From NCBI GenBank assembly GCA_020054675.1, contig JAIHAL010000006.1, positions 1 through 64,000 of the forward strand: a stretch of 64,000 bases of DNA, written 5' to 3'. Below are positions 51,035 to 59,940 of this stretch, piece by piece; the first letter of the stretch is position 1, and every line of letters begins with the position of its first letter. The translations under genes were made by a program, and so were the position numbers. The notes beneath the pieces were generated by a model. It ran no database searches and was not told the origin of the DNA. It saw only the letters and a list, made by a program, of their open reading frames with translations. Source of the DNA: Oscillospiraceae bacterium. GTDB taxonomy: Bacteria; Bacillota; Clostridia; Oscillospirales; Ruminococcaceae.

Positions 51035-52080
51035 TATTCCACCTCGCTTTCCCGCATGATATGGATGTCATTTGGAGCGATGTTCATTCCAATCAATGCG
51101 CCGACTTCTTGGCTTTGTGTGGAATGTATAGTCCAGTTGAAGCCTGCGCCGTTTACTTTCATTTCATAGTGTACGCCTTTAAATATTACCGATTCCACAA
51201 TTCCCGTTATTTCGCCGGTTATCTGCGGAACTACCTTTATATCCTCCGGCCTTATGACAACATCGACAATTTCATTTTTCTTAAAGCCCTTGTCGACGCA
51301 TACGAAATCCCTTCCGGCAAACTCCACAAGGAAATCCCTGTGCATGATTCCCTTGATGATGTTGCTTTCGCCTATAAAATCCGCAACGAAAGCATTTACA
51401 GGCTCGTTGTAAATATCCTGCGGAGTGCCTATCTGCTGGATATTTCCGTTGTTCATAACCACAACGGTGTCGGACATGGTAAGGGCTTCCTCTTGGTCGT
51501 GCGTAACGTAAACGAAAGTTATTTCCGTATCCTGCTGTATGCGTTTTAGTTCTATCTGCATTTCCTTGCGCAGTTTTAAATCCAAAGCTCCAAGCGGCTC
51601 GTCAAGCAGTAGGACTTTTGGTTTGTTTACCAGTGCCCTTGCAATAGCGACTCTTTGCTGCTGGCCTCCCGAAAGGCTGTTTACGGAGCGTTTTTCAAAG
51701 CCAAGCAAATTTACAAGTTCAAGCATTTCTTCGCAGCGCATTTTTATTTCTTTTTCGGGGAGCTTTTTAAGTTTCAGCCCGAAAGCTATGTTTTCATACA
51801 CGTTAAGATGCGGGAACAGGGCATATTTTTGAAAAACCGTATTTACTTCGCGCTTGTGCGGGGGAAGGGAATTGATTTTTTTGCCGTCGAAGAAAATCTC
51901 TCCGCCTGCAAGCTTTACAAATCCGCCTATAACTCTGAGCGTTGTGGTTTTTCCACAGCCGGAGGGGCCTAAAAGGGTAACAAACTGCTTGTCTATTATA
52001 TCAAGATTTATTCCCTTTAAAATTTTTTGCTCATCGTATTCTACAACGGCATTTTTAAGGCTGATAATAGTCTTGTCCAT
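51034..52080 (-). CDS. potA: Polyamine ABC transporter ATPase PotA
   Basis: The ATPase drives uptake of spermidine or putrescine. Walker A is GPSGCGKTT (around residue 36), the signature is [15 protein letters not shown], Walker B is [12 protein letters not shown] and the switch His lies in [11 protein letters not shown]. The C-terminal TOBE-type domain (from about 240) carries [11 protein letters not shown]. It heads potABCD; CGGAGGAG precedes the ATG. The 5' side is repeat R4, so the operon promoter must lie within or just after that repeat. I see no clear match. Confidence 0.95.
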   Translation of the reverse strand: MDKTIISLKNAVVEYDEQKILKGINLDIIDKQFVTLLGPSGCGKTTTLRVIGGFVKLAGGEIFFDGKKINSLPPHKREVNTVFQKYALFPHLNVYENIAFGLKLKKLPEKEIKMRCEEMLELVNLLGFEKRSVNSLSGGQQQRVAIARALVNKPKVLLLDEPLGALDLKLRKEMQIELKRIQQDTEITFVYVTHDQEEALTMSDTVVVMNNGNIQQIGTPQDIYNEPVNAFVADFIGESNIIKGIMHRDFLVEFAGRDFVCVDKGFKKNEIVDVVIRPEDIKVVPQITGEITGIVESVIFKGVHYEMKVNGAGFNWTIHSTQSQEVGALIGMNIAPNDIHIMRESEVE

Positions 52081-52129
52081 TTTCGTATTGCTCCTCCGAA
52101 AAAATTTATTTTATTTTAGAAATTTTAAA

Positions 52130-52517
52130 TTATCTATTAGTAATTAGTTTTTGTGGTTTTACTTTTTCAGCGGGGGCTCGGCCCCCGCTTTGCATTTATA
52201 AAAATAATCAGTTTGCTTATTCCCCCGGTGACTTTTTGTCCGGCGACAAAAAGTCACCAAAAAACGCCTAAATTATGAGTCTACATTCGCCTACCCGCCG
52301 GCAACGGGCGCTACGTTATCACTTGCGCCCTGCACGGCGGCTGACGGCTTGTTTTTATTGACCTGCTTTTCGCCTTGGTGCTCACCACTCCAATTTTACT
52401 ACGAAAAGCAGGTCTTTAAATTTACTTGCCTTAATTACTTTATCAGCAGAAAGTTTTTTCTTGTTAAGGTATAGTGCTTTTTATTCTAACTTCTAACATC
52501 TAATTTCTAACATCTAA
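52130..52517. repeat. Composite hairpin repeat R4, most complete single copy
   Basis: The 600-base gap upstream of potA holds this copy: a weak TTAG array, TACTTTTTCAGC with a GGGGGC/GCCCCC hairpin (about 52168-52192), the 13-bp-arm stem GTGACTTTTTGTC with its complement (about 52228-52259), the CGCCTACCCGCCGGCAACGG module and its GCGCCCTGC partner, the long stem-loop with GACCTGCTTTTCG arms (about 52370-52424), the TTACTTGCCTTAATTACTTT segment, and a CTAA array (about 52483-52517). Order and orientation match the left half of R1. No protein is encoded. Confidence 0.87.
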
Positions 52518-52520
52518 AAA

Positions 52521-52550
52521 GGACAGGATATACCTGTCCTGTTGTTATTT
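52521..52550. terminator. Short hairpin after repeat R4
   Basis: GGACAGG (52521-52527) pairs with CCTGTCC (52533-52539), followed by a T-rich tail. It lies about 145 bases beyond the minus-strand gene ending at 52684. The bases 52551-52683 show nothing I can name. Confidence 0.55.
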
Positions 52551-52683
52551 ATTAAAATTTATACTTGTGTTAATAAAACGGCAATCAAAAGAAGGGTAGG
52601 GAGAGGCTTTTTCACAAAAAACTGCTATGGAAAAGGATTTTGAAAAAGAATTAAAGCACATGGCAAATTCCCCTTATAAATCA

Positions 52684-53268
52684 TTAATATGCAAGATTCG
52701 TAAGAAGCCACTTGTCACCCTGTTTTACCATTTTAAGCTTAATTTGGGCGTCTTCGCCGCTGGTTTTAAGCTTTACTGAAACTGTTATGTCGGCGGATTT
52801 TTTCTGCACGTTTGAAAGGCTTATCTTGTAAGTTGACCAGTCCTTGTCGTAATTTGTTTTAGGGTCGACCTTTGCCATGCAGAGTTTTCCATTGTATTCA
52901 AAATAGCGTTTTTGCCCGTTTGCCTCGCTGTTCATTAAAATAGCGGCATATGACGGGATATATGTATTTTCTATGAACTTTGAAAGCTCATCATAGCTTG
53001 AAAATATATTGGAGGCACATGGAATTGCTCCATCCGGATAATCTTGTGGGTTGTAGCTGCTTTCGGCGGTAAGCGTAGAAATGCCAAAATACGATGCCGC
53101 ATCAAAATTAGCTTCAACAAGCCTCTGGGCATTTTTTTCAATTTGCTTCATTTCCTCTTTGGAAACCTTGGAGCTTAAATTGTAAACCGCGCTTGAAATG
53201 AGTATTATAAGTGAAAATACCATTATTACAAGTGCAAAAAGATTGGTTTTGCCATCTTTCGAGCCCAA
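52684..53268 (-). CDS. Membrane-anchored protein with extracytoplasmic domain, unknown
   Basis: I do not recognise this protein of 194 residues. The start is taken as TTG at 53268, nine bases after AAGGAG. A short charged N-terminus (MGSKDGKTN) is followed by one hydrophobic helix (LFALVIMVFSLIILISSAVY), a helical linker (SKVSKEEMKQIEKNAQRLVE), a segment with STLTAESSYNPQDYPDGAIP, and a C-terminal beta-rich half (ADITVSVKLKTSGEDAQIKL, then KMVKQGDKWLLTNLAY). The end resembles small NTF2- or lumazine-like folds that close with GDKWLL, but this is a weak hint. It is a single gene. Confidence 0.7.
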   Translation of the reverse strand: MGSKDGKTNLFALVIMVFSLIILISSAVYNLSSKVSKEEMKQIEKNAQRLVEANFDAASYFGISTLTAESSYNPQDYPDGAIPCASNIFSSYDELSKFIENTYIPSYAAILMNSEANGQKRYFEYNGKLCMAKVDPKTNYDKDWSTYKISLSNVQKKSADITVSVKLKTSGEDAQIKLKMVKQGDKWLLTNLAY

Positions 53269-53376
53269 ACAGACCAACTCCTTTTTAAACGATAATATTA
53301 TACATCAAAACTGCCAAAAAAGGAAGTATTTTTTAAAAAAACGGCATTATACTTAAAAAACGGCAAGAAAAATGCA

Positions 53377-54198
53377 TCAAATTTGATTTTGCTGGTTTTT
53401 TTGAGGATTTTCTGAAACTCCGTGCCGCCTTCTGAAATCGGTTGATGAGCAGCCCTCTATTTTTTTGAATACGGAGCAAAAGTATTCAAGGCTTTTAAAT
53501 CCGCATAACTGCGCGGTTTGCTTTACGGTAAAATCCGGATTCAAAAGATATGCCTTTGAAATGTTTATCCTGTACTGGTTTACATACTCAAAAGGCGTCA
53601 TTTTAAGCTCTTTTTTAAATATTCTGCAAAAGTATGACGGCCTTGTGCCCAAAATATCCGCTAAATCTTCAAGCTGAATGTCTTTTTGATAATTTTTTTT
53701 GATATAGTCAATAACCGGTTGCAGGCGGCTCGTTTTAAGGCTGTTTTCAAAGACTGAAAATAAAAGCTCCTGCAAAAGGAAAGATGCCTTAAAGTGGTTT
53801 TCTTTTTCGGCGTTGTCATAAATAAGCGTTATCAGATTTTGACAGATTGGAATAGGTGCCGTTCCGATTTGAAAATTTCCTATTTCAAAATAATCCAGCA
53901 TTGAAGCGGCACCATCCCCGTCAAAAGCCACCCAGCAGGTTTTCCATTTCCCGCAGGGGAAGTAATTGTGAGGAAAATCTTTTCTGAAAAAGAAAAAATC
54001 CCCGGGATTTATTTCATATACGCTGCCGCCGGCTTCAAAAATCCCCTTGCCGTCAAGGCAAACTGAAATTTGGTGGGCGGGATAACCGTTTTCACGTTCA
54101 ATCGGCACTTCAAGCCAGTCGTCTGAAACGCTTTCCACAAAAACGGGAAGATGCAGTATTTTTTCCGATTTTATATTAAACAGAACCCTTTTTTCCAT
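53377..54198 (-). CDS. AraC-family transcriptional regulator
   Basis: The N-terminal part has an AraC-type cupin sensor domain (VCLDGKGIFEAGGSVYEINP, GDFFFFRKDFPHNYFP), and the C-terminal 100 residues carry the double helix-turn-helix (LEDLADILGTRPSYFCRIFK, then TAQLCGFKSLEYFCSVFKKI). The start is the ATG at 54198, with GGAGGCGGC upstream. It is divergent from the GH2 gene (150-base gap), which it very likely controls in response to a sugar bound by the cupin domain. Confidence 0.92.
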   Translation of the reverse strand: MEKRVLFNIKSEKILHLPVFVESVSDDWLEVPIERENGYPAHQISVCLDGKGIFEAGGSVYEINPGDFFFFRKDFPHNYFPCGKWKTCWVAFDGDGAASMLDYFEIGNFQIGTAPIPICQNLITLIYDNAEKENHFKASFLLQELLFSVFENSLKTSRLQPVIDYIKKNYQKDIQLEDLADILGTRPSYFCRIFKKELKMTPFEYVNQYRINISKAYLLNPDFTVKQTAQLCGFKSLEYFCSVFKKIEGCSSTDFRRRHGVSENPQKNQQNQI

Positions 54199-54250
54199 GC
54201 CGCCTCCGAGAAAGTGCAAAATATCTTAATCATAATAAAAATATTGCTGT

Positions 54251-54278
54251 TTACAATCCGAATTTTTATTAGTATAAT
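54251..54278 (+). promoter_or_regulatory. Promoter for the GH2 gene
   Basis: TTACAA (54251-54256) and TATAAT (54273-54278) are 16 bases apart, in the gap shared with the AraC gene, whose binding sites should lie around the -35 box. Confidence 0.6.
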
Positions 54279-54348
54279 GTAAATATACAACAAGGCTTTT
54301 TAATTGTCAACAAGGTTAAAATAACTTAATTCTTGGAGGAAACCGCAA

Positions 54349-57081
54349 ATGAGGAAAATATATTCCATGGATAAGGAATGGAAATTCCATATGGGGGATA
54401 TCCCTGTATCGTTAAATGTCAGCCATCAGGAGTCCTATCTTGCTTCAAAGGCAGGCGGAGCGCGCGGCGCAGCGTCATACAGTTTTAACGATATGGATTG
54501 GGAAGATGTGGATGTTCCGCATGATTGGTCGGTCTATACTGATTTTGACAAGGAAAATATGCTTTCACAAGGCTATAAGAAAAGGGGAATAGGCTGGTAC
54601 AGAAAGACTTTTTACCTTGACAAGGAGCTTGACGGAAAACAGCTTCTTTTGGTTTTTGAGGGGGTTTCAACGGCCTGCACGGTTTATTTCAACGGCTCGG
54701 TTGCAGGCAGGAATTACAGCGGGTACACCGAATTTACTGTGGATATATCCGACAGGGCTTATTTTGGAACAAAGCCAAACGTTCTTTCGGTAAGAGTTGA
54801 TGCCGATGCTTTTGAAGGCTGGTGGTATGAAGGGGCCGGGATATACCGCCATGTTAATTTGATAGTAAAAGAGCCTTTGCATATAGCTCATAACGGGATT
54901 TTTGCAAAGCCATCCCATGAGGGCGGAGGAAGGTGGAAAATATCCGCAGTTGCCGAAGTGGAAAATTCCGCTTATGAAAATTCGGAATTTGAGCTTGTGA
55001 ACGCTATTGTTTATGATAGAAAGGAAATTTGTTCGCAAAAAAGCTCTGGTTTTATAGCTGGGGATTCAGTTAAGACCTTGGAGCAGGAGTTGTTCTTGCA
55101 AGACCCCCTGCTTTGGGATTTGGACAACCCGAACCTTTATACCCTTGAAAGCAGGCTTTATGTGAACGGAAAGCTTGCAGACCTTGTAAAGACGGATTTC
55201 GGATGCAGAACGATTAAATTTGACGCCGAAAAAGGATTTTTCCTTAACGGCAAAAATGTAAAAATAAAGGGAACCTGCAACCATCAGGACCATGCGGGAG
55301 TCGGCGTGGCGGTGCCGGATTCCATTCAGGAGTATAGAATAAGACGCCTTAAAGAAATGGGCTGCAATGCTTACAGATGTTCTCACGGGAACCCGGCAAA
55401 GGAAATCCTTGACGCCTGCGACAGATATGGAATGCTTGTGCTTGATGAAAACAGGAACTTTGAGTCAAGCCCTGAGGTCTTGGAACAGGTTAGGACAATG
55501 GTAAAGAGGGACAGAAACCATCCATGCGTGATAATGTATTCGCTTTTCAATGAGGAGCCGCTCCAAAGTTCTCCCGAGGGCAGGAAAATGCTGCTTAAAA
55601 TGTCAAGCACGCTTAAAAAGCTTGATGATACAAGGCCTATGCTTGGAGCAATGAACGGCGGTGTGCTTGAAGAGGACGGAACGGCAACCGCAATGGATGT
55701 TACAGGCATAAACTACAATATTTCCGTATATGATGATTTTCATAAGATGTATCCAAACCAGCCGCTTATAGGTTCCGAAAATAACAGCGCCTTTTCAACG
55801 AGGGGATGCTATGAAACCGATTATGAAAAGCATGTTACTGACAACTACGATGAACAAAAAGCCGCTTGGGGACAAGGGATAAGAGAAACTTGGGAGGCTG
55901 TTGCCAAGAGGGATTTTGTATCCGGAATTTTTGTCTGGACGGGATTTGATTACAGGGGAGAGCCGACCCCGTTTGAATGGCCGTCAATAAGCACCCAGTT
56001 TGGAATAATGGATACATGCGGAATAGCAAAGGATGCTTTTTATTTCCATAAGGCATGCTGGACGGATGAGCCTATGATTCACATTTTGCCGCATTGGAAT
56101 TGGGAAAAGGGCAAAAAAGTAAGGGTTATGACGGTTACAAACTGCGATGAGGCTGAAATTTTCCTTAATGGCAAATCTCTTGGCCGCAAGCCTTCAAATA
56201 TTTTCACTCAGTGCGAGTGGCTTGTTGATTACGAGGCGGGAATCCTTTCGGCAAAGGGATATAAAAACGGCGAATGCGTTGCCTTTGCCGAAGTAAAAAC
56301 ATCTAAAAAACCTGTCGCTTTAAAAATAGTTCCCGACAGGAATTATATTCTTGCCGACGGTGTGGATACCATTCCGGTAAATATCTGCGCGGTGGATGAG
56401 GATGGAACCATCGTTCCGGATGCTTCTAATTTTATAAAATTCAAGGCGCATGGCGATTGCAGGGTAATTGGTGTCGGAAACGGCGACCCAAACTGTCATG
56501 AAGCGGATTATCTCCCTGAAAGGAGCCTTTTTGCAGGCTGGTGCCAATGCCTGTTGCAATCAAATCCCAATGCAAAAACGGTAAAGCTTGAAGTTGATTC
56601 CGATGGGCTTTCCGGAGCGTCTTTTGAATTTGAAGTAAGACGTCCTGAAAAGGAAATAGCTTACATATATTCAGTCAAAAAGGTTGAAATTGACGGGTGG
56701 AAGATGTCCGTATCTCCGTATGCCGAAAAGCCGGATTATAAATTGAAACTTGCCGACAACGATATGAACAGCTTTGAGCCGGTTAAATTCGGCAATTCGT
56801 TCCAAAAGAATTTTACAAGCGGATATATGCTTTATAAAACAGCATTCAACTTCCCTGAAAGCGGGGATTATATCCTTGAATTCCAAAAGCTGAATGCGGA
56901 TGAAGCTGAGATTTATCTTGATGATGAGTGCATTTATTCGCGCTATTCTTCGTTCAGCGAGAGAGTTGATATTCCCGTAACTGAAAATATGAGGGGCAGG
57001 AAAGAAATTACCGTTTTGCTCAAAGCAAACAGGTGGGAGGCTTTTTCCGGCATAAGCGGAGGAGTTTCAATAAGACTGTAA
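54349..57081 (+). CDS. GH2 family beta-galactosidase/beta-glucuronidase-like enzyme
   Basis: The 910-residue protein has the GH2 order: sugar-binding jelly roll (VDVPHDWSVYTDF, GIGWYRKTFYLD, WYEGAGIYRHVNL), immunoglobulin-like domain (FGCRTIKFDAEKGFFLNGK), TIM barrel with GCNAYRCSHGNPAKEILDAC, acid/base Glu in YSLFNEEP and nucleophile Glu in PLIGSENNSA, and further beta-domains (DUF4982-like, VTNCDEAEIFLNGKSLG, and a last jelly-roll-like end). No signal peptide is seen, so it acts on imported glycosides. GGAGGAAACC precedes the ATG. The substrate, galactoside or glucuronide, is undecided. The divergent AraC regulator suggests induction by its substrate. Confidence 0.9.
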   Translation: MRKIYSMDKEWKFHMGDIPVSLNVSHQESYLASKAGGARGAASYSFNDMDWEDVDVPHDWSVYTDFDKENMLSQGYKKRGIGWYRKTFYLDKELDGKQLLLVFEGVSTACTVYFNGSVAGRNYSGYTEFTVDISDRAYFGTKPNVLSVRVDADAFEGWWYEGAGIYRHVNLIVKEPLHIAHNGIFAKPSHEGGGRWKISAVAEVENSAYENSEFELVNAIVYDRKEICSQKSSGFIAGDSVKTLEQELFLQDPLLWDLDNPNLYTLESRLYVNGKLADLVKTDFGCRTIKFDAEKGFFLNGKNVKIKGTCNHQDHAGVGVAVPDSIQEYRIRRLKEMGCNAYRCSHGNPAKEILDACDRYGMLVLDENRNFESSPEVLEQVRTMVKRDRNHPCVIMYSLFNEEPLQSSPEGRKMLLKMSSTLKKLDDTRPMLGAMNGGVLEEDGTATAMDVTGINYNISVYDDFHKMYPNQPLIGSENNSAFSTRGCYETDYEKHVTDNYDEQKAAWGQGIRETWEAVAKRDFVSGIFVWTGFDYRGEPTPFEWPSISTQFGIMDTCGIAKDAFYFHKACWTDEPMIHILPHWNWEKGKKVRVMTVTNCDEAEIFLNGKSLGRKPSNIFTQCEWLVDYEAGILSAKGYKNGECVAFAEVKTSKKPVALKIVPDRNYILADGVDTIPVNICAVDEDGTIVPDASNFIKFKAHGDCRVIGVGNGDPNCHEADYLPERSLFAGWCQCLLQSNPNAKTVKLEVDSDGLSGASFEFEVRRPEKEIAYIYSVKKVEIDGWKMSVSPYAEKPDYKLKLADNDMNSFEPVKFGNSFQKNFTSGYMLYKTAFNFPESGDYILEFQKLNADEAEIYLDDECIYSRYSSFSERVDIPVTENMRGRKEITVLLKANRWEAFSGISGGVSIRL

Positions 57082-57083
57082 AT

Positions 57084-57122
57084 AAAATCCTGACGCGATT
57101 TTATTCGCGTCAGGATTTTTTA
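57084..57122. terminator. Bidirectional terminator between GH2 and the ABC operon
   Basis: AAAATCCTGACGCG (57084-57097) pairs perfectly with CGCGTCAGGATTTT (57106-57119). Confidence 0.9.
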
Positions 57123-57821
57123 CATTGACGATGCCTTTGCCGGTTCGCCTTCTTCGAAAAGCTCCCCGTCGATTATTTTTACGATTCTTTTGGCATGGGA
57201 TGCAACCTGCAAATCATGAGTAATCATAACTATTGTATGGCCTTTTTCATTAAGCTCTTCAAAAAGCTTTAAAACTTCCCTGCCGGTGGCGCTGTCCAAA
57301 GCTCCGGTAGGCTCATCGGCAAGCAGCAGTTTTGGATGCCCCACAAGCGCCCTTGCGATAGCAACTCTTTGCTGCTGGCCTCCCGAAAGCTCGTTTGGCT
57401 TGTGGGAGAGCCTGTTGCCCATTTCAAGCATTTCAAGCCTTTCGGCGGCTATTTCTGCCGCTTTGCGGTGGGAATAGCCTCTTATAAGCAGCGGCATCAT
57501 GACATTTTGCAGTACGGTATATTTGCCTATAAGGTGATATTTTTGGAATATAAACCCTATCTGGGCATTGCGCATATAGGTGAGCTGTGCATCATTCATT
57601 TCATGCACTGGTTCGCCGGCAAGCCAGTATTGTCCCTCTTGGAAGTCATCCATACAGCCTATAATGTTCATGAGCGTGCTTTTTCCGGAGCCGGAAGGGC
57701 CTAAAATGGCAAGGAATTCGCCTTCGTCAACTTGAAGCGAAACTCCTTTTAAAACTTCGAGAGAATTTTCTCCCATCTTATACCATTTGTGTACGTTTTC
57801 TATTTTAATAACCTGTTCCAT
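57120..57821 (-). CDS. MacB/LolD-type ABC transporter ATPase
   Basis: The 233-residue ATPase has Walker A GPSGSGKST, signature [15 protein letters not shown], Walker B LLLADEPTGALD and the switch His in VMITHDLQVASHA. This belongs to the type VII (FtsX-permease) group that drives mechanical export of peptides, lipids or drugs rather than uptake. The start is the ATG at 57821, with AAAGGCGG upstream; an upstream frame from 57854 adds residues unlike the family. It is the last of four genes (adaptor, permease, lipoprotein, ATPase). Confidence 0.93.
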   Translation of the reverse strand: MEQVIKIENVHKWYKMGENSLEVLKGVSLQVDEGEFLAILGPSGSGKSTLMNIIGCMDDFQEGQYWLAGEPVHEMNDAQLTYMRNAQIGFIFQKYHLIGKYTVLQNVMMPLLIRGYSHRKAAEIAAERLEMLEMGNRLSHKPNELSGGQQQRVAIARALVGHPKLLLADEPTGALDSATGREVLKLFEELNEKGHTIVMITHDLQVASHAKRIVKIIDGELFEEGEPAKASSM

Positions 57822-57887
57822 AGCGGTGCCGCCTTTCTTTTTCAAAACAGTCAAACGGATTGGCTTGAAATTTGTTTAATTTTGGAA

Positions 57888-58562
57888 TTATTGTGATAAA
57901 ACTTCCGCTGAAATGACTTTTGTGCTGTCTGAATTTGTTTCAAGGGTAAGACGGAGAATCATACCTTCGGTTATTGCTGAAAAATCAGTAGTGTTCCCGC
58001 TAAGGCCGGAGAGGGAAAGCCCAACTGGGATTATATACGTTCCGGTTTCGCCATTTAAGGTGATTTCAACTTTTCCCCCTGTTCTTCCGGCAAAATTTCC
58101 GCCGGATGGCATCTCTCCGCTGGGGGCTTCGCCTGATGGCATACCGGAGGGCATTTCTCCGCTTGGAGCTTCACCGGAAGGCATACCTGACGGTTTTTCG
58201 CCACTCGGCATTTCGCCTGACGGCCTTTGCCCGTTTCCTCTGAAAGAATTTTTTGAATCTTGGTTTTCGGAAGAAGATGTGCTTGCGCTTGAATTTTCAG
58301 AATTTGAAGCAGATGTTTCATTATTTTCCGCCTGTAGCATAGAAGAAGTTGAAATTTCGCCGAGCGCCAGAACAACTTCGTTCCCGATTATGGATGTAAC
58401 TTTTCCTGCAACTTGAGTTTGGTTTGAGGAAAGCACGGTTGTTTCTGTTTGTGCCGGACGGCTGGAATTATTGTTGTTTTTGTTTTGTGAATTTGTTCCA
58501 GATGAGCATCCGCAAGCAAAGCAAAAAGCAAAAAGCATTAAAAAAAGATAAAATTTTTTCAT
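57888..58562 (-). CDS. Lipoprotein with PSG-repeat region, part of the MacAB-like operon
   Basis: The 224-residue protein has a lipoprotein signal (hydrophobic stretch, then ACGCSSG; Cys19 would carry the lipid). After a Ser/Asn-rich stretch comes a small beta segment (VAGKVTSIIGNEVVLALGEI), a second Ser-rich linker, a repeat region at residues 113-154 made of PSGEM, PSGEK, PSGM and PSGEA units, and a C-terminal beta domain (VEITLNGETGTYIIPVGLSL, then ILRLTLETNSDSTKVISAEV). The permease encoded just upstream carries a similar MPSG repeat, so the two may meet outside the membrane. I know of no function for this family. AAAGGATTTT precedes the ATG. Confidence 0.8.
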   Translation of the reverse strand: MKKFYLFLMLFAFCFACGCSSGTNSQNKNNNNSSRPAQTETTVLSSNQTQVAGKVTSIIGNEVVLALGEISTSSMLQAENNETSASNSENSSASTSSSENQDSKNSFRGNGQRPSGEMPSGEKPSGMPSGEAPSGEMPSGMPSGEAPSGEMPSGGNFAGRTGGKVEITLNGETGTYIIPVGLSLSGLSGNTTDFSAITEGMILRLTLETNSDSTKVISAEVLSQ

Positions 58563-58578
58563 TGATAAAAATCCTTTC

Positions 58579-59940
58579 TTATTCTTCTGACAAAGCTTTT
58601 ATCGGCGTTAAAATGGAAGCTTTGTATGCCGGATAAAATCCGAAAACAGTTCCTGTCAAAACGGCAAATAAAACGGCTAAAATTCCGCCAATCGGCAATG
58701 GGGCAAGCGTCATGCCCGTCATTTTTACAAGCGGAACAAGGGCAAAGCCCACTCCCACACCGACCACTCCGCCAAATGTGGCAATAAAATTGGATTCCAT
58801 AAGAAATTCCAGCAAAATTTCACGCCTTGAACAGCCGAGCGCCTTTAAAATGCCTATTTCCGAGGTACGCTCTTTAACTGAAACGAAAAGTACATTCATA
58901 ATGCCTATTCCACCAACGATAAAAACAATGCTTGCAACAGCAATTAATAACATTGAAAGAGTGTTTGCCGATTCCGTGGCGGCTTCCATTTTGCTTCCTG
59001 CATCGGTAAGCGTAAAGCTTGCATTAGGATAATTTTCTTTCAGAAGCGTTTCTATGTTGTCCATAACTGTTTGAACCTCTTTGACATCTGAGGCAACCGC
59101 TGAAATTTGAGTTTGTATGTCATTTCCGAAAATAAATTTTTTTGCGGTGTTATAAGGAACGTATATTGCCTCATCCGGACTTATTCCTGAGGATACCGTT
59201 CCCATTGATTTCAAAATCCCTATAATATCATAAGTTTTGCCTTCTATCTGAATGGACTGGTCTTGGGCGTAGTAAGCGCTGCCGAATATTTCTTGCGCTA
59301 CTGTATAGCCTATAACGGCAACTTTTGATTTGCTTTCCAAATCTTCATCGGTAAAGAATTCCCCATAAAGGAGTTCGAGGTTGCTTATGTTTACATAGTC
59401 GCTCATTGTTCCAACCACTGTATAAGTGGTTTCTTCTTCAAGTTCCCCTCCCAGCACCGCGCCGTCCCCGGAGGCAAGAAGTGAAACCGCCGAAACGTTT
59501 GGAACGAGGTCCTTTATGTCCTCAATGTCGCTGGCTGTAAATTCAATACGAAGATTGTTTTGCCTTGCCGACCAAGAGCTTCTGCTTGAATTTCCACTGC
59601 CGGAAGGCATCCCTCCTCCTGATGGCATTCCGCCGCCGGAGGGCATATTTCCTCCTGACGGCATATTGCCTCCGTTTGGCATGCCTCCGGGAGCCATTCC
59701 TCCGTTTTCCATCATTTTGTCTATCATAGTGTCAAGATTTTGACCTATTGAAACTTCAATAGCGCCGACATTGAGGTTCTTGAATTGCTCTTCAACATCG
59801 ACCTGTCCTCCGTGGCCTATTGCAATGACAAGCACGATGGTTGCCGAGCCGACTACTATTCCAAGCGAGGTAAGCAGCACCTTTGATTTGTTTTCGATTA
59901 TGTTTACCCAAACAAGCCGGAGTATTTCAAAGAATTTCAT
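58579..59940 (-). CDS. MacB-like FtsX-domain ABC permease with MPSG repeat
   Basis: The 453-residue permease has an N-terminal helix (VLLTSLGIVVGSATIVLVIA), a large extracytoplasmic domain, and three C-terminal helices with RTSEIGILKALGCSRREIL, the coupling region of FtsX-type permeases. An unusual insert at residues 80-116 is built from GGMPNGGNMPSGG-like units, the same MPSG motif as in the lipoprotein. It starts inside the adaptor stop (ATGA overlap). With the adaptor it would form a MacAB-type machine that pushes out peptides or antibiotics; in Gram-positives these often work with a bacitracin- or lantibiotic-sensing two-component system, and one is divergent here. Confidence 0.9.
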   Translation of the reverse strand: MKFFEILRLVWVNIIENKSKVLLTSLGIVVGSATIVLVIAIGHGGQVDVEEQFKNLNVGAIEVSIGQNLDTMIDKMMENGGMAPGGMPNGGNMPSGGNMPSGGGMPSGGGMPSGSGNSSRSSWSARQNNLRIEFTASDIEDIKDLVPNVSAVSLLASGDGAVLGGELEEETTYTVVGTMSDYVNISNLELLYGEFFTDEDLESKSKVAVIGYTVAQEIFGSAYYAQDQSIQIEGKTYDIIGILKSMGTVSSGISPDEAIYVPYNTAKKFIFGNDIQTQISAVASDVKEVQTVMDNIETLLKENYPNASFTLTDAGSKMEAATESANTLSMLLIAVASIVFIVGGIGIMNVLFVSVKERTSEIGILKALGCSRREILLEFLMESNFIATFGGVVGVGVGFALVPLVKMTGMTLAPLPIGGILAVLFAVLTGTVFGFYPAYKASILTPIKALSEE

